NCBI RefSeq assembly: GCF_019422935.1
Contig: NZ_JAHZCJ010000003.1
Location: forward strand, 124,001 to 188,000
Length of the DNA stretch: 64,000 nt
Direction: 5' to 3'
DNA from: Desulfovibrio sp.
GTDB taxonomy: Bacteria; Desulfobacterota; Desulfovibrionia; Desulfovibrionales; Desulfovibrionaceae
Shown: positions 8,242 to 17,060 of the stretch, piece after piece
How the letters are laid out: the number at the start of each line of letters is the position of its first letter
Numbering within the stretch: position 1 is the stretch's first letter
Translations under genes and position numbers: made by a program
Notes under the pieces: model-generated
The model's input: only the letters and a program-made list of their open reading frames with translations
Told to the model about the DNA's origin: nothing
The model's database searches: none

Positions 8242-9237
8242 ATGAATATGCCCCGCCTAGTCTTTTTTCTGCTTCTGCTTTTGCCGCTGCTGGCATACGC
8301 GCAAGCCTCCCTTGCCGCCCGCCTGCCCGAAGTGCAGGCAGCGGGATCACTAAAAGCTGAAACTCCGGTTCAGGGCATTAAAATAATACCGGCCCACAAG
8401 GATTCCGCGGACGCGCCGCCCACTTCGCTGGCCGCCGCTGCCGACCCCAATGCGGGTGCAGGCCAGCCCCCTCAGCCCTCAGCCAATGCGGGCAAAGACA
8501 GCCCTGCCGTAGCGGACACCCCTGCCGGGGCAGATGCAGCGCCAGCGCCGGACGCTGTGGACAAAACCGACAAAAAAACCGCGGCAGCCATCATTTCCGG
8601 TTCTCGCCGCCCTGGCATCATTGAACACCAGATTGTGCGCACCAACCGTGAAGACAAGCCGGATATCAACCTCAGCTATCCTTCCCTGGGCATTCGCACT
8701 ATAGATGCCAATATCCGCGAATGGGCCACGGGCATAGCCGACGCCTTTGAAGAAACCTTCAATTCGCCCGGTCTGTACCCGGATGAAAACCGCCCCGTTC
8801 CTGAACTGTGGTGTTCCTACTCCGTCAGCCATCCTTCGGACAAGGCACTGAGCATCACCTTTGAAGTCTGGACATACACGGGCGGCTCGCAAGGCAATCT
8901 GGACATCATGACCCTGAACTACAGCCTGCTGACAGGCCAACGCCTTGGGCTGGTGGATATTTTTGAAGACCCGGACGCGGCCCTTGCCATCATGTCCGCA
9001 TGGTCGCGCAGGGAGCTTTTCCAGCGTCTGGGCGGCATGCGTCAGGAGCAGTACCTGCGCACAGGTCTTAATCCCGTGCCGGAAAACTTCGCCAGCCTGA
9101 CCCTGACGCCCTCGGGCATACGCATCAACTTTCAGCCCTATCAGGTGGCCCCTGGCATGGCTGGCGCGCAGAAGGTGGAAATCCCCATTGAAGAACTCCA
9201 GCCTGCGCATCCCCTGATGCTGCTCTGGGGCAAATAA
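8242..9237 (+). CDS. Secreted protein with PdaC/RsiV-like (DUF4163-DUF3298) domain
   Basis: A 331-aa exported protein. The signal peptide is strongly hydrophobic (FFLLLLLPLLAYAQA) with cleavage near residue 25. Residues about 35-115 are a Pro/Ala-rich low-complexity linker. The C-terminal half shows features of DUF3298-type domains: FEVWTYTGGSQGN, a long LNYSLLTGQRLGLVDIF strand pair, and SGIRINFQPYQVAPGMAG near the end. These domains occur in lysozyme-binding RsiV and in polysaccharide deacetylases, and probably bind glycan or protein in the periplasm. An in-frame ATG two codons later is an alternative start; neither has a strong ribosome site. A terminator follows. Confidence 0.7.
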   Translation: MNMPRLVFFLLLLLPLLAYAQASLAARLPEVQAAGSLKAETPVQGIKIIPAHKDSADAPPTSLAAAADPNAGAGQPPQPSANAGKDSPAVADTPAGADAAPAPDAVDKTDKKTAAAIISGSRRPGIIEHQIVRTNREDKPDINLSYPSLGIRTIDANIREWATGIADAFEETFNSPGLYPDENRPVPELWCSYSVSHPSDKALSITFEVWTYTGGSQGNLDIMTLNYSLLTGQRLGLVDIFEDPDAALAIMSAWSRRELFQRLGGMRQEQYLRTGLNPVPENFASLTLTPSGIRINFQPYQVAPGMAGAQKVEIPIEELQPAHPLMLLWGK

Positions 9238-9267
9238 CGCCCCTCGCCGTAGCGCGCTCATATATGC

Positions 9268-9293
9268 AAAAAGCCCCTTCCGGGGCTTTTTTT
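9268..9293. terminator. Bidirectional terminator between the DUF3298-like gene and uvrC
   Basis: AAAAAGCCCC (9268-9277) pairs with GGGGCTTTTT (9282-9291) over a TTCC loop. The run of A on one side and of T on the other lets it end both the plus-strand gene before it and the convergent uvrC on the minus strand. Confidence 0.85.
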
Positions 9294-9320
9294 GTAAGCA
9301 GTCGTCAGTGCCTGCGGCCA

Positions 9321-11228
9321 TCAATCCAGACCGCGTAACTTTTCGCGCAGCAGAGCGGCCTTGGCAGGGCCGATGCCGGGAATCCTGCACAAATCCTCCA
9401 CCCCTGCGGCCCGCATGGCCTCAACGCTACCAAAGTTGTCCCACAGCAAACGCGCCGTGGCAGGGCCGATACCCGGCAGACGCATCAGCTCGCCAGACAG
9501 TGCCGCACCCTGCCGCGCCCTGCGGTGTCGGCCAATGGCAAAGCGGTGGGTGTTGTCGCGCACGTTCTGCAAAAACAGCAGTTCCGGGCCGCCCTCGCGC
9601 AGGGGCAGCGGATTTGCGCGGTTGGGCACAAAAATTCTGTCAGCCACATTGCCAGCGCGGCGGTCGGCATGGCCCTCCTCATCCCTGGCCTTGGCAATGG
9701 CCGCGAGGGCGAACAGGTCTTCCTGTCCTGCCTCGCGCAGGGCGCGCTGCACGGAACCGAGCTGCCCGCGCCCGCCGTCTATCAACAGCAAATCGGGCCA
9801 CGGCGGGCCGCTCTCAATTCTACGCGTCACCCAGGCATACAGGGTTGCGTAGTCATCTCCGCTGTCGGGCATGGCATAGGCCCGATACTGCGAGCGTTCG
9901 GGCTTGCCGTCCTCAAAAACAACCATGCCCACGCGGGTCTGCTGCCCACCGGTGTGGGACACGTCCACGCATTCAATCCGCATGGGCGGGCCGGGCAGGT
10001 GCAGGGCCTTTGCCAGACGCTCCAGAATGTTCTGATCCGTCTTCTGTTCCTGACGGCGGGCTTCCTCCCGCGCGTTTGACTGCGCAAGGTCTATGAGCTG
10101 GTTATCGCCCGCATTCTGCGGCGGCACAATGCGCACTGCTCCGCCCCGGCGGTCTGCAAGAGTCTGCTCCAGGGTTTCGCGGGTTGATGCGCCGCTTTCG
10201 CCTGCCTGTCCACTATCGCCGGCCTGCCCGTTTTCATCAGTTGTCTTGGTGCCCTCTTCCCCCGGCTCCTCTTCCTGATCGGAGGGAATCCAGGGCAACA
10301 ATATACGTGGGGGCGGCGTGGCCTGGCTGTAATACTGCCCCATGAACGACCACAAAAGCTCCGGCGCGTCTTCAAAAGTCAGGCCCGACCAGTAAAAGGC
10401 CCGTCCGTCCGTCACGGCCCCGCTGCGCACAAAGATAAGCCCCAGCGCCAGCCCCTTGTCCGCTGAAAACAGGCCAACCACGTCCATGTCGCCGCCGCCG
10501 GGCAGCACGGCGGCCTGCCGTTCAACAGTGCTCTCCACAGCGCGGATCTGGTCGCGCAGACTGGCGGCCCTCTCAAATTCCAGTTCTTCGGAGGCTTGTT
10601 CCATGGCGGCGCGCAGCCCGCCAAGCAGCTCGGCAGAGCGCCCCTGGAGCAGATCCGTCACCTTGCGCACGTTTTCGTTATATTCCTGCGATGTCACCAA
10701 GCCCATGCAGGGCGCGGGGCATTGCCCCATAAAATGATACAGGCAGGGGCGCACACGGTTTTTCATGGCCTTGTCGGTGCAGCGCCGCAGGGCAAAGGCG
10801 CGGTGGATGAGCTTCCACGTTTCGCGCGCCGCCAGAGCGGACGTGAACGGGCCAAAATAACGCGCGCCGTCCCGCCGCGCCTGCCGCACGATTTCCAGGC
10901 GGGGAAAGGGGTGCTTGGGATTGATGCGAAAAAGCACGTACTGCTTGTCGTCGCGCAGCACGATGTTGTAGTGCGGCCTGTGCTTTTTGATGCAACTGGC
11001 TTCCAGCAGCAGTGCCTCTTTTTCCGTGGTGGTGGTCAGATACTCGATGCTCTCTGCATGCGAAAGCATGGCCCGCGTTTTGGCGGGCAGCCCCTCAGGC
11101 CGAAAATAGGAGAGCACCCGGCGGCGCAGCACGCGCGCCTTGCCCACATAGATAATGCGGCCCTTGGCGTCCTTGTAAAGGTAAACGCCGGGAGTAAGGG
11201 GAATGCTGGATGATTCAGGCTTCTGCAT
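9321..11228 (-). CDS. uvrC: Excinuclease ABC subunit C
   Basis: A 635-aa UvrC, the dual-incision nuclease of nucleotide excision repair. The N-terminal GIY-YIG nuclease shows PLTPGVYLYKD, IIYVGKA and the catalytic Glu in EALLLEASCIKKH. A UVR motif for UvrB contact lies near residues 205-240. The C-terminal RNase H-like nuclease has DVSHTGG, LLIDGGRGQLG and DNTHRFAI. Two helix-hairpin-helix motifs end the protein (LPGIGPATA and IPGIGPAKA). An acidic, Gly/Ser/Thr-rich insertion of about 55 residues (EEEPGEEGTKTTDENGQAG onward) lies before the RNase H domain. The start at 11228 fits the family; there is no strong Shine-Dalgarno site. Confidence 0.95.
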   Translation of the reverse strand: MQKPESSSIPLTPGVYLYKDAKGRIIYVGKARVLRRRVLSYFRPEGLPAKTRAMLSHAESIEYLTTTTEKEALLLEASCIKKHRPHYNIVLRDDKQYVLFRINPKHPFPRLEIVRQARRDGARYFGPFTSALAARETWKLIHRAFALRRCTDKAMKNRVRPCLYHFMGQCPAPCMGLVTSQEYNENVRKVTDLLQGRSAELLGGLRAAMEQASEELEFERAASLRDQIRAVESTVERQAAVLPGGGDMDVVGLFSADKGLALGLIFVRSGAVTDGRAFYWSGLTFEDAPELLWSFMGQYYSQATPPPRILLPWIPSDQEEEPGEEGTKTTDENGQAGDSGQAGESGASTRETLEQTLADRRGGAVRIVPPQNAGDNQLIDLAQSNAREEARRQEQKTDQNILERLAKALHLPGPPMRIECVDVSHTGGQQTRVGMVVFEDGKPERSQYRAYAMPDSGDDYATLYAWVTRRIESGPPWPDLLLIDGGRGQLGSVQRALREAGQEDLFALAAIAKARDEEGHADRRAGNVADRIFVPNRANPLPLREGGPELLFLQNVRDNTHRFAIGRHRRARQGAALSGELMRLPGIGPATARLLWDNFGSVEAMRAAGVEDLCRIPGIGPAKAALLREKLRGLD

Positions 11229-11362
11229 GACAAAAGAATGGGGAGTTAAAGAAAAAAAGCAAGTGCGGGGGAAAAGCCAATAGGCTTCCATCCCCCGCGC
11301 TCCTCCTGAAAAACTGGCGGGCGCTTGTTCGCGCAGCCGCCAGAGCAATTTTAAGAATTGCC

Positions 11363-12574
11363 CTAAATCAGACCCTTCTGCATCATTTCGGCAACCTGGG
11401 CCACGTCCTTGTCGCCACGACCAGAGAGGTTCACCAGCAAAATGCCGTCCACAGGCATGCTGGGGGCCATCTTCATGGCGTGGGCCAGCGCGTGGGAAGA
11501 TTCCAGCGCCGGGATGATGCCTTCATGCCGCGAAAGGGCAAAAAATGCGTCCAAGGCTTCCTTGTCCGTCACGCTGACGTATTCGGCGCGGCCCATATCC
11601 TTGAGCAGGGCGTGTTCCGGCCCCACAGAGGGATAATCAAGCCCGGCAGAAATGGAATACACTTCGCCCGCCTCGCCCGCAGGATCCTTAATCATGTAGG
11701 AGTTGAAACCGTGCATGACGCCGGGTTCACCCAGGCAGAGGGATGCGGCATGCTCACCGTAGCTGTTGCCACGACCGCCGGGTTCCACGCCCAAAAGGCG
11801 CACGTCCGCATCGTCAAGAAAGCCCGCAAACAGGCCGATGGCGTTGGAGCCGCCGCCCACGCAACCAAGGCAGGCATCGGGCAGGCGGCCAGTTTCGGCC
11901 ATCATCTGGGCGCGGGCCTCGCGCCCCACCACAGACTGAAAAACGCGCACCATATAAGGATACGGATGCGGGCCAACGGCAGAACCCAGCACATAGAACA
12001 TTTCGGGATCTTCAATCCATTTGCCCAGAGCTTCGTCCACAGCTTCCTTGAGGGTACGCTGGCCGCTCTTGGCAGCCACCACGCGCGAACCGAGCATCTC
12101 CATGCGGATGACATTGAGGTGCTGGCGCTCCATATCCACTTCACCCATGCAGATGGTGCATTCCAGCCCCATCAGGGCTGCTGTGGCCGCTGTGGCGACA
12201 CCGTGCTGGCCTGCGCCGGTTTCTGCGATTACGCGCTTCTTGCCCATGCGTTTTGCCAGCAGGCACTGTCCAAGGGTATTGTTGATCTTGTGCGCGCCCA
12301 GATGGTTGAGGTCTTCGCGCTTGAGCCATATCTGCGCACCGCCAAGGTGACGGCTCAGGTTGGCGCAGTGAAATACCGGATTGGGCCGCCCCGTGTAGTG
12401 GGAGCAAAGATAATCCAGCTCTTTCTGGAAGGACGGATCCGCCTCGGCGGCCTTCATGGCTTCGGCCACTTCGTCCAGACGGGCCTTGAGAGGCTCGGGT
12501 ACGAACTGCCCGCCATAGGCCCCAAAAAAGCCCTTGCTGTCAGGAATGCCGTAAGGGGCGGAATGCTGGCTCAT
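11363..12574 (-). CDS. trpB: Tryptophan synthase beta chain
   Basis: A 403-aa TrpB1-type enzyme that condenses indole with serine using PLP. The start ATG 12574 has AAGGAG upstream. Diagnostic segments are FGAYGGQFVPE near the N-terminus, the PLP lysine in HLGAHKINNTLGQ, ETGAGQHGVA, and the phosphate-binding GGGSNAIG. It stands alone, with no trpA or other trp gene adjacent, so its partner must be elsewhere or it salvages indole. The preceding minus-strand gene is far off and the following uvrC is separated by 134 nt, so it is probably transcribed on its own. Confidence 0.96.
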   Translation of the reverse strand: MSQHSAPYGIPDSKGFFGAYGGQFVPEPLKARLDEVAEAMKAAEADPSFQKELDYLCSHYTGRPNPVFHCANLSRHLGGAQIWLKREDLNHLGAHKINNTLGQCLLAKRMGKKRVIAETGAGQHGVATAATAALMGLECTICMGEVDMERQHLNVIRMEMLGSRVVAAKSGQRTLKEAVDEALGKWIEDPEMFYVLGSAVGPHPYPYMVRVFQSVVGREARAQMMAETGRLPDACLGCVGGGSNAIGLFAGFLDDADVRLLGVEPGGRGNSYGEHAASLCLGEPGVMHGFNSYMIKDPAGEAGEVYSISAGLDYPSVGPEHALLKDMGRAEYVSVTDKEALDAFFALSRHEGIIPALESSHALAHAMKMAPSMPVDGILLVNLSGRGDKDVAQVAEMMQKGLI

Positions 12575-12938
12575 GCGATCTCCTTCTTCATGCTGGGTTT
12601 CTGCAATATCTGCGGCCTGCGCGGTTTTCAGCCTATGAATGGCCATCCGGCGGCGGCATTTCAAAAAACTCCGTCACTCTGGCGTGTTGCCCGCGCCATG
12701 TCAAGATGCCGCCCCAAATACCCGCGCAGGGCGGGACTTTTTCGGTTTATCCGCGCTTTGCGCATCACGGCCCGTAACCTTGCCCGCAAAGGCGCTTTGC
12801 CCTATAGTCTGCCTCTGTTTTACTGCTCTGCAAGGATTTTCAGGAAAATCCTTGCCTCGAAATGAGCGCAGGCAGGCGTTGCCTGCCGTAAGCGGGCATT
12901 TCAAGTGTTAAATGCTTTAGATGTGAGACGGAGTATCC
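12575..12938. promoter_or_regulatory. Divergent control region between trpB and thyX
   Basis: No gene is supported here. The clearest element is a palindrome at 12830-12855: GCAAGGATTTTC, two bases, then GAAAATCCTTGC, a perfect 12-bp inverted repeat. It lies about 85 nt before thyX and could be an operator or a leader hairpin. A further GC-rich hairpin (GGCAGGCGTTGCCTGCC) lies near 12870-12890. Confidence 0.4.
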
Positions 12939-13733
12939 ATGCTTGACGAAAAATACACTGGCAACGGCAAGGTTGTGCTGCTGGCAGGCGGCGGAAAAAT
13001 CTATACGGATATCGCCGCCCGGTTTGTGCGCAGCGAGCGCGATCTGGAAGAAATCGTGGCCTCGCCCTACTCGCGCCAGATTGTGCAGAATATTCTCGAT
13101 TCCGGCCACAGGGCCGCGCTTGAGTTCGACTTTTTTCTCTTTGGCGTTGAGGGCTATTCGCGCGTTACAGAAACCCAGCTTGTGCGCAAGCGGCTGGCCT
13201 CCTACCTCATCAAATCCGGGCGGGCAGAGCTGGGCGGCAAGCGCCGCTATTCCGTGGTGTATCCTCGCAGCGTGGCCGAATTTTCTGCGCAGGTGACCCT
13301 GCCCGATGGGCACACGTCAACCCTCAGCGGGCACGATCTGGCGGACATTTCACGCCAGTGGTATGATGCGGGCCTTGACGCGGGCCTGCCAGAAGAAGAT
13401 TTGCGTTACCTGAAGCCACAGGCCACGGAATTCAAGGCCATCATCGGCATGAACGCCCACGCCCTGCTCGACTGGTTTGCCATCCGCTGCTGCCGCAACG
13501 CCCAGCACGAAATACGCCATCTTGCGTGGCAGATGCTGCGCCTCAGCCGCAAGGCTGCACCCGACCTCTTTGCAGGAGCTGGCCCAAGTTGCGTGCAGAT
13601 GGGCTATTGCCCGGAAAACAAGCGCCAGCACGCCCGGTGCCTGGGCCGCGTGCTCACCAAGGAGCAGGCGCTTGAAGTGCTGCGCTCGCATGGCGGGCAG
13701 CAGACCAGCGCGGAAGACTTTACCGATCAGTAG
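12939..13733 (+). CDS. thyX: FAD-dependent thymidylate synthase, divergent ThyX
   Basis: A 264-aa protein of the flavin-dependent thymidylate synthase family, which makes dTMP from dUMP with methylene-tetrahydrofolate and FADH2. The start ATG 12939 has GGAG five bases upstream. The core motif region reads SRVTETQLVRKRLASYLIKSGR where most ThyX proteins have VRHR--S----S-R; the His of RHR is replaced by Lys. The C-terminal dUMP/FAD segment DWFAIRCCRNAQHEIR is well conserved. A Cys-containing stretch (SCVQMGYCPENKRQHARC) near residues 212-230 may bind a metal. The family is sound; the altered motif leaves full activity unproven. Confidence 0.85.
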   Translation: MLDEKYTGNGKVVLLAGGGKIYTDIAARFVRSERDLEEIVASPYSRQIVQNILDSGHRAALEFDFFLFGVEGYSRVTETQLVRKRLASYLIKSGRAELGGKRRYSVVYPRSVAEFSAQVTLPDGHTSTLSGHDLADISRQWYDAGLDAGLPEEDLRYLKPQATEFKAIIGMNAHALLDWFAIRCCRNAQHEIRHLAWQMLRLSRKAAPDLFAGAGPSCVQMGYCPENKRQHARCLGRVLTKEQALEVLRSHGGQQTSAEDFTDQ

Positions 13734-13762
13734 GCTTCCTCAAAAGGCTTGTGGAAAAATTT

Positions 13763-13795
13763 TGCGGTTACGCGCACATTGTGGGCGTAACCGCA
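13763..13795. terminator. Bidirectional terminator between thyX and the O-antigen ligase gene
   Basis: TGCGGTTACGC (13763-13773) pairs perfectly with GCGTAACCGCA (13785-13795). T-rich sequence follows on the plus strand (TTCTCTTTT) and A-rich sequence precedes it, so it can serve both convergent genes. Confidence 0.75.
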
Positions 13796-13820
13796 TTCTC
13801 TTTTGCCTGTACGAGGTCGC

Positions 13821-15173
13821 TTAAAAAAATGTTTTGCCTACCGCTACGGTTTCATCCTGCCGCGCCTGCTCGGCCATATCTTCGGGGGCGGCGTCCAGAC
13901 CGTTGACCACAGCCCCGATCATGACCCCAAGGTGGCTCATGGCAAGGCCCAGCCACCAGATGCGGTAAAAGTCATGCCCAAAGATGCCGTTAACCAGCCA
14001 ACCGCCAAAACCGATCCAGAACCAGGCTGTCATGCGCCAGTAGACGCTGGGGCTTTTGCTTTCAAGCTCTGCCAGCAGGCGCGGGCGTATACGCTTGTAG
14101 CCCCACCAGATGAAGCCCAGCAGAAAAACCATACCCAGGATAAAACCAACAATACCATGCGCGTACAGCATATCCAGATAAAGGTTGTGCGGATGGCTGA
14201 TGGTGATAACGTCTTTTTCAGGCGCAAGGCCGAGCGCGCGGAAGGCCTCGTTATAACGACCTGCTCCGGCCCCCAGCCAGGGATGTTCGCAAAACACCTG
14301 CCAGGCCAGATGCCACAGGCTCCAGCGTCCATCGCCCTCCACCGCGCCCAGCCCTGCCCGCCCTTGTAGCAGGAGCACAACCAGCAGAATGCCCAACGAG
14401 CCAGCGGCGATCTTGAAGCGTCCACGCCCCCCGCGCAGCAGCACCCACAAACCAAAAGAAGCTGCCACAGCCAGCGCACCGCTACGACTACTCGCGCCAA
14501 TCAGCAGAAAAAACGCGGGCCAAAGCGTTGCAAACCACAGCAGGGCCGAAGCCGCAGGCGAGAGGGCGCGGCGCAGGATAAACCAGAGGGAAAAGGCAGG
14601 AATAAGCGCCAGGGCTATGTAGTTGCCCACAGTGTAATCGCCGAGGCTCCCCGTGAGCCTGTCCGCATTGAGAGCGTACCCCATGATGAAATCCGTGCCG
14701 GTCAGCGCCTGATGCAGGCCGTCCAGCCCTTCCCAGAAGCAGGCCAGCACGCAGGCCCACACAAGGCGGCGCAGGTCTTTTTCGCTCCGCACGCATTCCA
14801 TGCCAATGAACGGCAAAATGAAACCTTTATTGATGCCTGTGCCCGCGTGGAGAAGCGACGTCCATATGTTTTCGGAAAAAAACACGCCAATGCCGATCAT
14901 GGCCCACAGGCAATAAAAAAGCGGGCGTGCATCAAGCCTGTGCAAAACGCTTTCTGTCCAGTTGTAGCGATAAAAGAGCAATAGAAAAATAAAGCAGACG
15001 ACTGGCAAAACCTCACGCGCGCCGTACCCGATGGGAAAGGAGGCCAGCGAAATCCAGAACGACCAGAAAAGGCAACGGCTCCACTGCACATCAGACGGAT
15101 TGCGCAATGCGCAAAGCAGGCGCTCCCGCACGTGCAAACCCTGTTTTTTTGCTTCATTAAATATGTTCAGCAC
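13821..15173 (-). CDS. O-antigen ligase-like membrane protein (Wzy_C/WaaL family)
   Basis: A 450-aa polytopic protein with about eleven hydrophobic spans and a GTG start. The large periplasmic loop typical of the WaaL/Wzy_C family contains a conserved CEHPWLGAGAGRYNEAF and SHPHNLYLDMLYAHG; the His in that region is functionally important in the family. WaaL ligases move undecaprenyl-linked O-antigen onto lipid A-core in the periplasm, while other members polymerise glycans. No glycosyltransferases are adjacent, so substrate is open. No Shine-Dalgarno site is obvious at the GTG. Confidence 0.85.
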   Translation of the reverse strand: MLNIFNEAKKQGLHVRERLLCALRNPSDVQWSRCLFWSFWISLASFPIGYGAREVLPVVCFIFLLLFYRYNWTESVLHRLDARPLFYCLWAMIGIGVFFSENIWTSLLHAGTGINKGFILPFIGMECVRSEKDLRRLVWACVLACFWEGLDGLHQALTGTDFIMGYALNADRLTGSLGDYTVGNYIALALIPAFSLWFILRRALSPAASALLWFATLWPAFFLLIGASSRSGALAVAASFGLWVLLRGGRGRFKIAAGSLGILLVVLLLQGRAGLGAVEGDGRWSLWHLAWQVFCEHPWLGAGAGRYNEAFRALGLAPEKDVITISHPHNLYLDMLYAHGIVGFILGMVFLLGFIWWGYKRIRPRLLAELESKSPSVYWRMTAWFWIGFGGWLVNGIFGHDFYRIWWLGLAMSHLGVMIGAVVNGLDAAPEDMAEQARQDETVAVGKTFF

Positions 15174-15257
15174 TGCTCATGCGCCCTTTGTTTGGATACA
15201 GATTATGGCGCAAGATGTATCCGTTGGCGGGCATAAATTCAAGTAGCAGTAAAGTCC

Positions 15258-15286
15258 TTGCATTAGGGAAACAGGCAAAATATACT
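15258..15286 (+). promoter_or_regulatory. Candidate sigma-70 promoter for the NYN-domain gene
   Basis: TTGCAT (15258-15263) and TATACT (15281-15286) are separated by 17 nt in an AT-rich stretch. Transcription would begin near 15293, about 28 nt before the ATG. Confidence 0.45.
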
Positions 15287-15320
15287 TTTGAGATAAATTA
15301 TTTCACCATTGAGGTATACT

Positions 15321-16004
15321 ATGGCCAGATTTACCGGTTTTGACGAAGTATTCAGTGCTCTTTACGTTGACTTCGACAATATTTACACCCGCTTTCTTGA
15401 GATTGACCCCGAGGCGGCCAGGGCCTTTGGCTCTGTTCCATATCGGTGGGTGCGCTGGATTGAAAACCATGCGCTGCGCATTCTGTACGGCGAAGGCGTG
15501 CGCCGCCGCATTCTCAAGCGCATGTGCTACCTGAACCCCCAGCGCTATCAGGAATACCGCAATCCCTTCATCCGCAGCGCATTTCAGGTGGTGGACTGCC
15601 CGCCGCTGACCACTCGCGGCAAAACCAGCACCGACATCCATCTTGTGATGGACTGCATGGATGACCTTTCCCACTCCACTCACTTTGACGAATTCATCAT
15701 TCTTTCCGGCGATGCGGATTTTACCCCCCTGCTCATCCGTTTGCAGGAACACGCCCGCCGCACCCTGGTGCTTTCTGTGGGTTATTCTTCGCCCGCGTAT
15801 ACGGCTGCGGCATCCTGGCGCATCCGCGAAGACTGGTTTTTGCAGCAGGCCCTGCGCGATGAACGCGCCGATGATGTGGACGACCAGCCCATTCCTGTAG
15901 CGCCCACACCATCCATTGCCCGCACCGCGCATGCCGCGCCGCCCGCCCCCGAAAAGAATCCTGAGGATGAAGACGAAGGCCCAGCGCCCGGCAATGCGTG
16001 GTAA
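15321..16004 (+). CDS. NYN-domain (PIN-like) nuclease-family protein
   Basis: A 227-aa protein with GAGG before the ATG at 15321. The NYN/LabA-like domain covers about residues 1-180. Acidic residues expected of its metal site are in LYVDFDNIY, STDIHLVMD and ILSGDADFTPLL. NYN domains belong to the PIN-like fold and often cut RNA, but substrates are rarely known. The C-terminal 45 residues are Pro/Ala-rich then strongly acidic and look disordered; no OST-HTH RNA-binding domain is present. It is probably transcribed alone and is divergent from the O-antigen ligase-like gene. Confidence 0.85.
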   Translation: MARFTGFDEVFSALYVDFDNIYTRFLEIDPEAARAFGSVPYRWVRWIENHALRILYGEGVRRRILKRMCYLNPQRYQEYRNPFIRSAFQVVDCPPLTTRGKTSTDIHLVMDCMDDLSHSTHFDEFIILSGDADFTPLLIRLQEHARRTLVLSVGYSSPAYTAAASWRIREDWFLQQALRDERADDVDDQPIPVAPTPSIARTAHAAPPAPEKNPEDEDEGPAPGNAW

Positions 16005-16252
16005 ATACCCGCAAACTGTCAGTCCAACGGCCCGAAGCGCTTGACGCCGGGAGCCGCCAACGCTAAAAAGTGAGACGCTCTTTTCTGGTTGGTAGCCCGC
16101 CCTACTGGTGCACCCCGCGCTTACCGGCGAACCACGGACCGCCGCAGCCTGTAGCCGTTTTCAGTGATTACGGCCGCATGATTACGGCGCAGGCGTCCCC
16201 CATGACGCATACAGCGGCGGGCCTGAATCATAAAACCTGGTTAGGAGGTCCT

Positions 16253-16996
16253 ATGTTTCGCCGTGTTATTCTTGCCCTGATTACCCTTGCCCTGCTCTGC
16301 GGGCCGGCGGCTGCCGCCGAAAAATTCATTGTGGCCAGCGACTGCACATGGCCCCCCATGGAAATGCTGGACGCCAACAAGCAGCCTGAAGGCTTCTCCA
16401 CCGACTACCTCCGCGCCATGGGCAAAGCCGCAGGCTTTGAGGTTGAAGTGCGCAACATCGCGTGGGACGGCATTTTTGGTGGTGTGGCCACCGGACAGTA
16501 CGACATCGTGGCTTCCTCGGTGACCATTACCCCCGAGCGTGAAAAGCAGTTTGATTTCTCCGCTCCTTACTATGAAGTGGTTCAGGCCGTGGTGCTGCCC
16601 GCTGGCAAGAGCATCAAGACCCTGGCCGACCTCAAGGGCAAGAAGGTCGGCGGCCAGATCGGCACCACCGGCATCTTTGTTATGCGCAAGGCCAATGCCA
16701 ACGCGGAAATCAAGGAATATGACGATGTGGGCCTGGCCATTCAGGACCTCGTGGGCGGCCGTCTTGACGCCGTTATCTGCGATGATCCGGTTGCCATGTA
16801 CTATGTAAACAAAAAGCCTGACACCGCCGGCAAGCTGAACATTTCGTTCAAGGCCGACGAAAAGGAATACTATGGCTTCACCGTCCGCAAGGGTCGCAAA
16901 GACCTGGTGGAAAAGCTGAACAAGGGCATTGCCGCTGTGAAGGCTTCTGGCGAAGACCGCAAAATTGCTGAAAAGTGGCTTGGTAAATCCAACTAA
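16253..16996 (+). CDS. Polar amino-acid ABC transporter, periplasmic binding protein 1
   Basis: A 247-aa family 3 solute-binding protein with a strong AGGAGG site. The signal peptide (LALITLALLCGPAAA) is cleaved before AEKF. The Arg in TITPEREKQFDF and the Asp in GGRLDAVICDDP occupy the positions that bind the alpha-carboxylate and alpha-amino groups in HisJ-type proteins, so the ligand is an amino acid. It is the first gene of an operon with a near-identical paralogue, a permease and an ATPase. A GC-rich hairpin lies just downstream (17009-17041). Ligand specificity cannot be read. Confidence 0.92.
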   Translation: MFRRVILALITLALLCGPAAAAEKFIVASDCTWPPMEMLDANKQPEGFSTDYLRAMGKAAGFEVEVRNIAWDGIFGGVATGQYDIVASSVTITPEREKQFDFSAPYYEVVQAVVLPAGKSIKTLADLKGKKVGGQIGTTGIFVMRKANANAEIKEYDDVGLAIQDLVGGRLDAVICDDPVAMYYVNKKPDTAGKLNISFKADEKEYYGFTVRKGRKDLVEKLNKGIAAVKASGEDRKIAEKWLGKSN

Positions 16997-17008
16997 CGTT
17001 CCGTTTTC

Positions 17009-17041
17009 GCGGGGCGTTCGGGCTTGTCCTGGGCGCCCCGC
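17009..17041 (+). other. Intercistronic hairpin between the two binding-protein genes
   Basis: GCGGGGCG (17009-17016) pairs with CGCCCCGC (17034-17041). No T-run follows, so it is more likely an mRNA-stabilising stem than a terminator. Such stems often follow highly expressed binding-protein genes. Confidence 0.5.
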
Positions 17042-17060
17042 CGTATTTTAAGGAGTGGAC

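Noticed and set aside
12639..12911. 90-codon plus-strand frame in the trpB-thyX gap
   Set aside because: It overlaps the trpB leader, has no ribosome site and crosses the palindrome.
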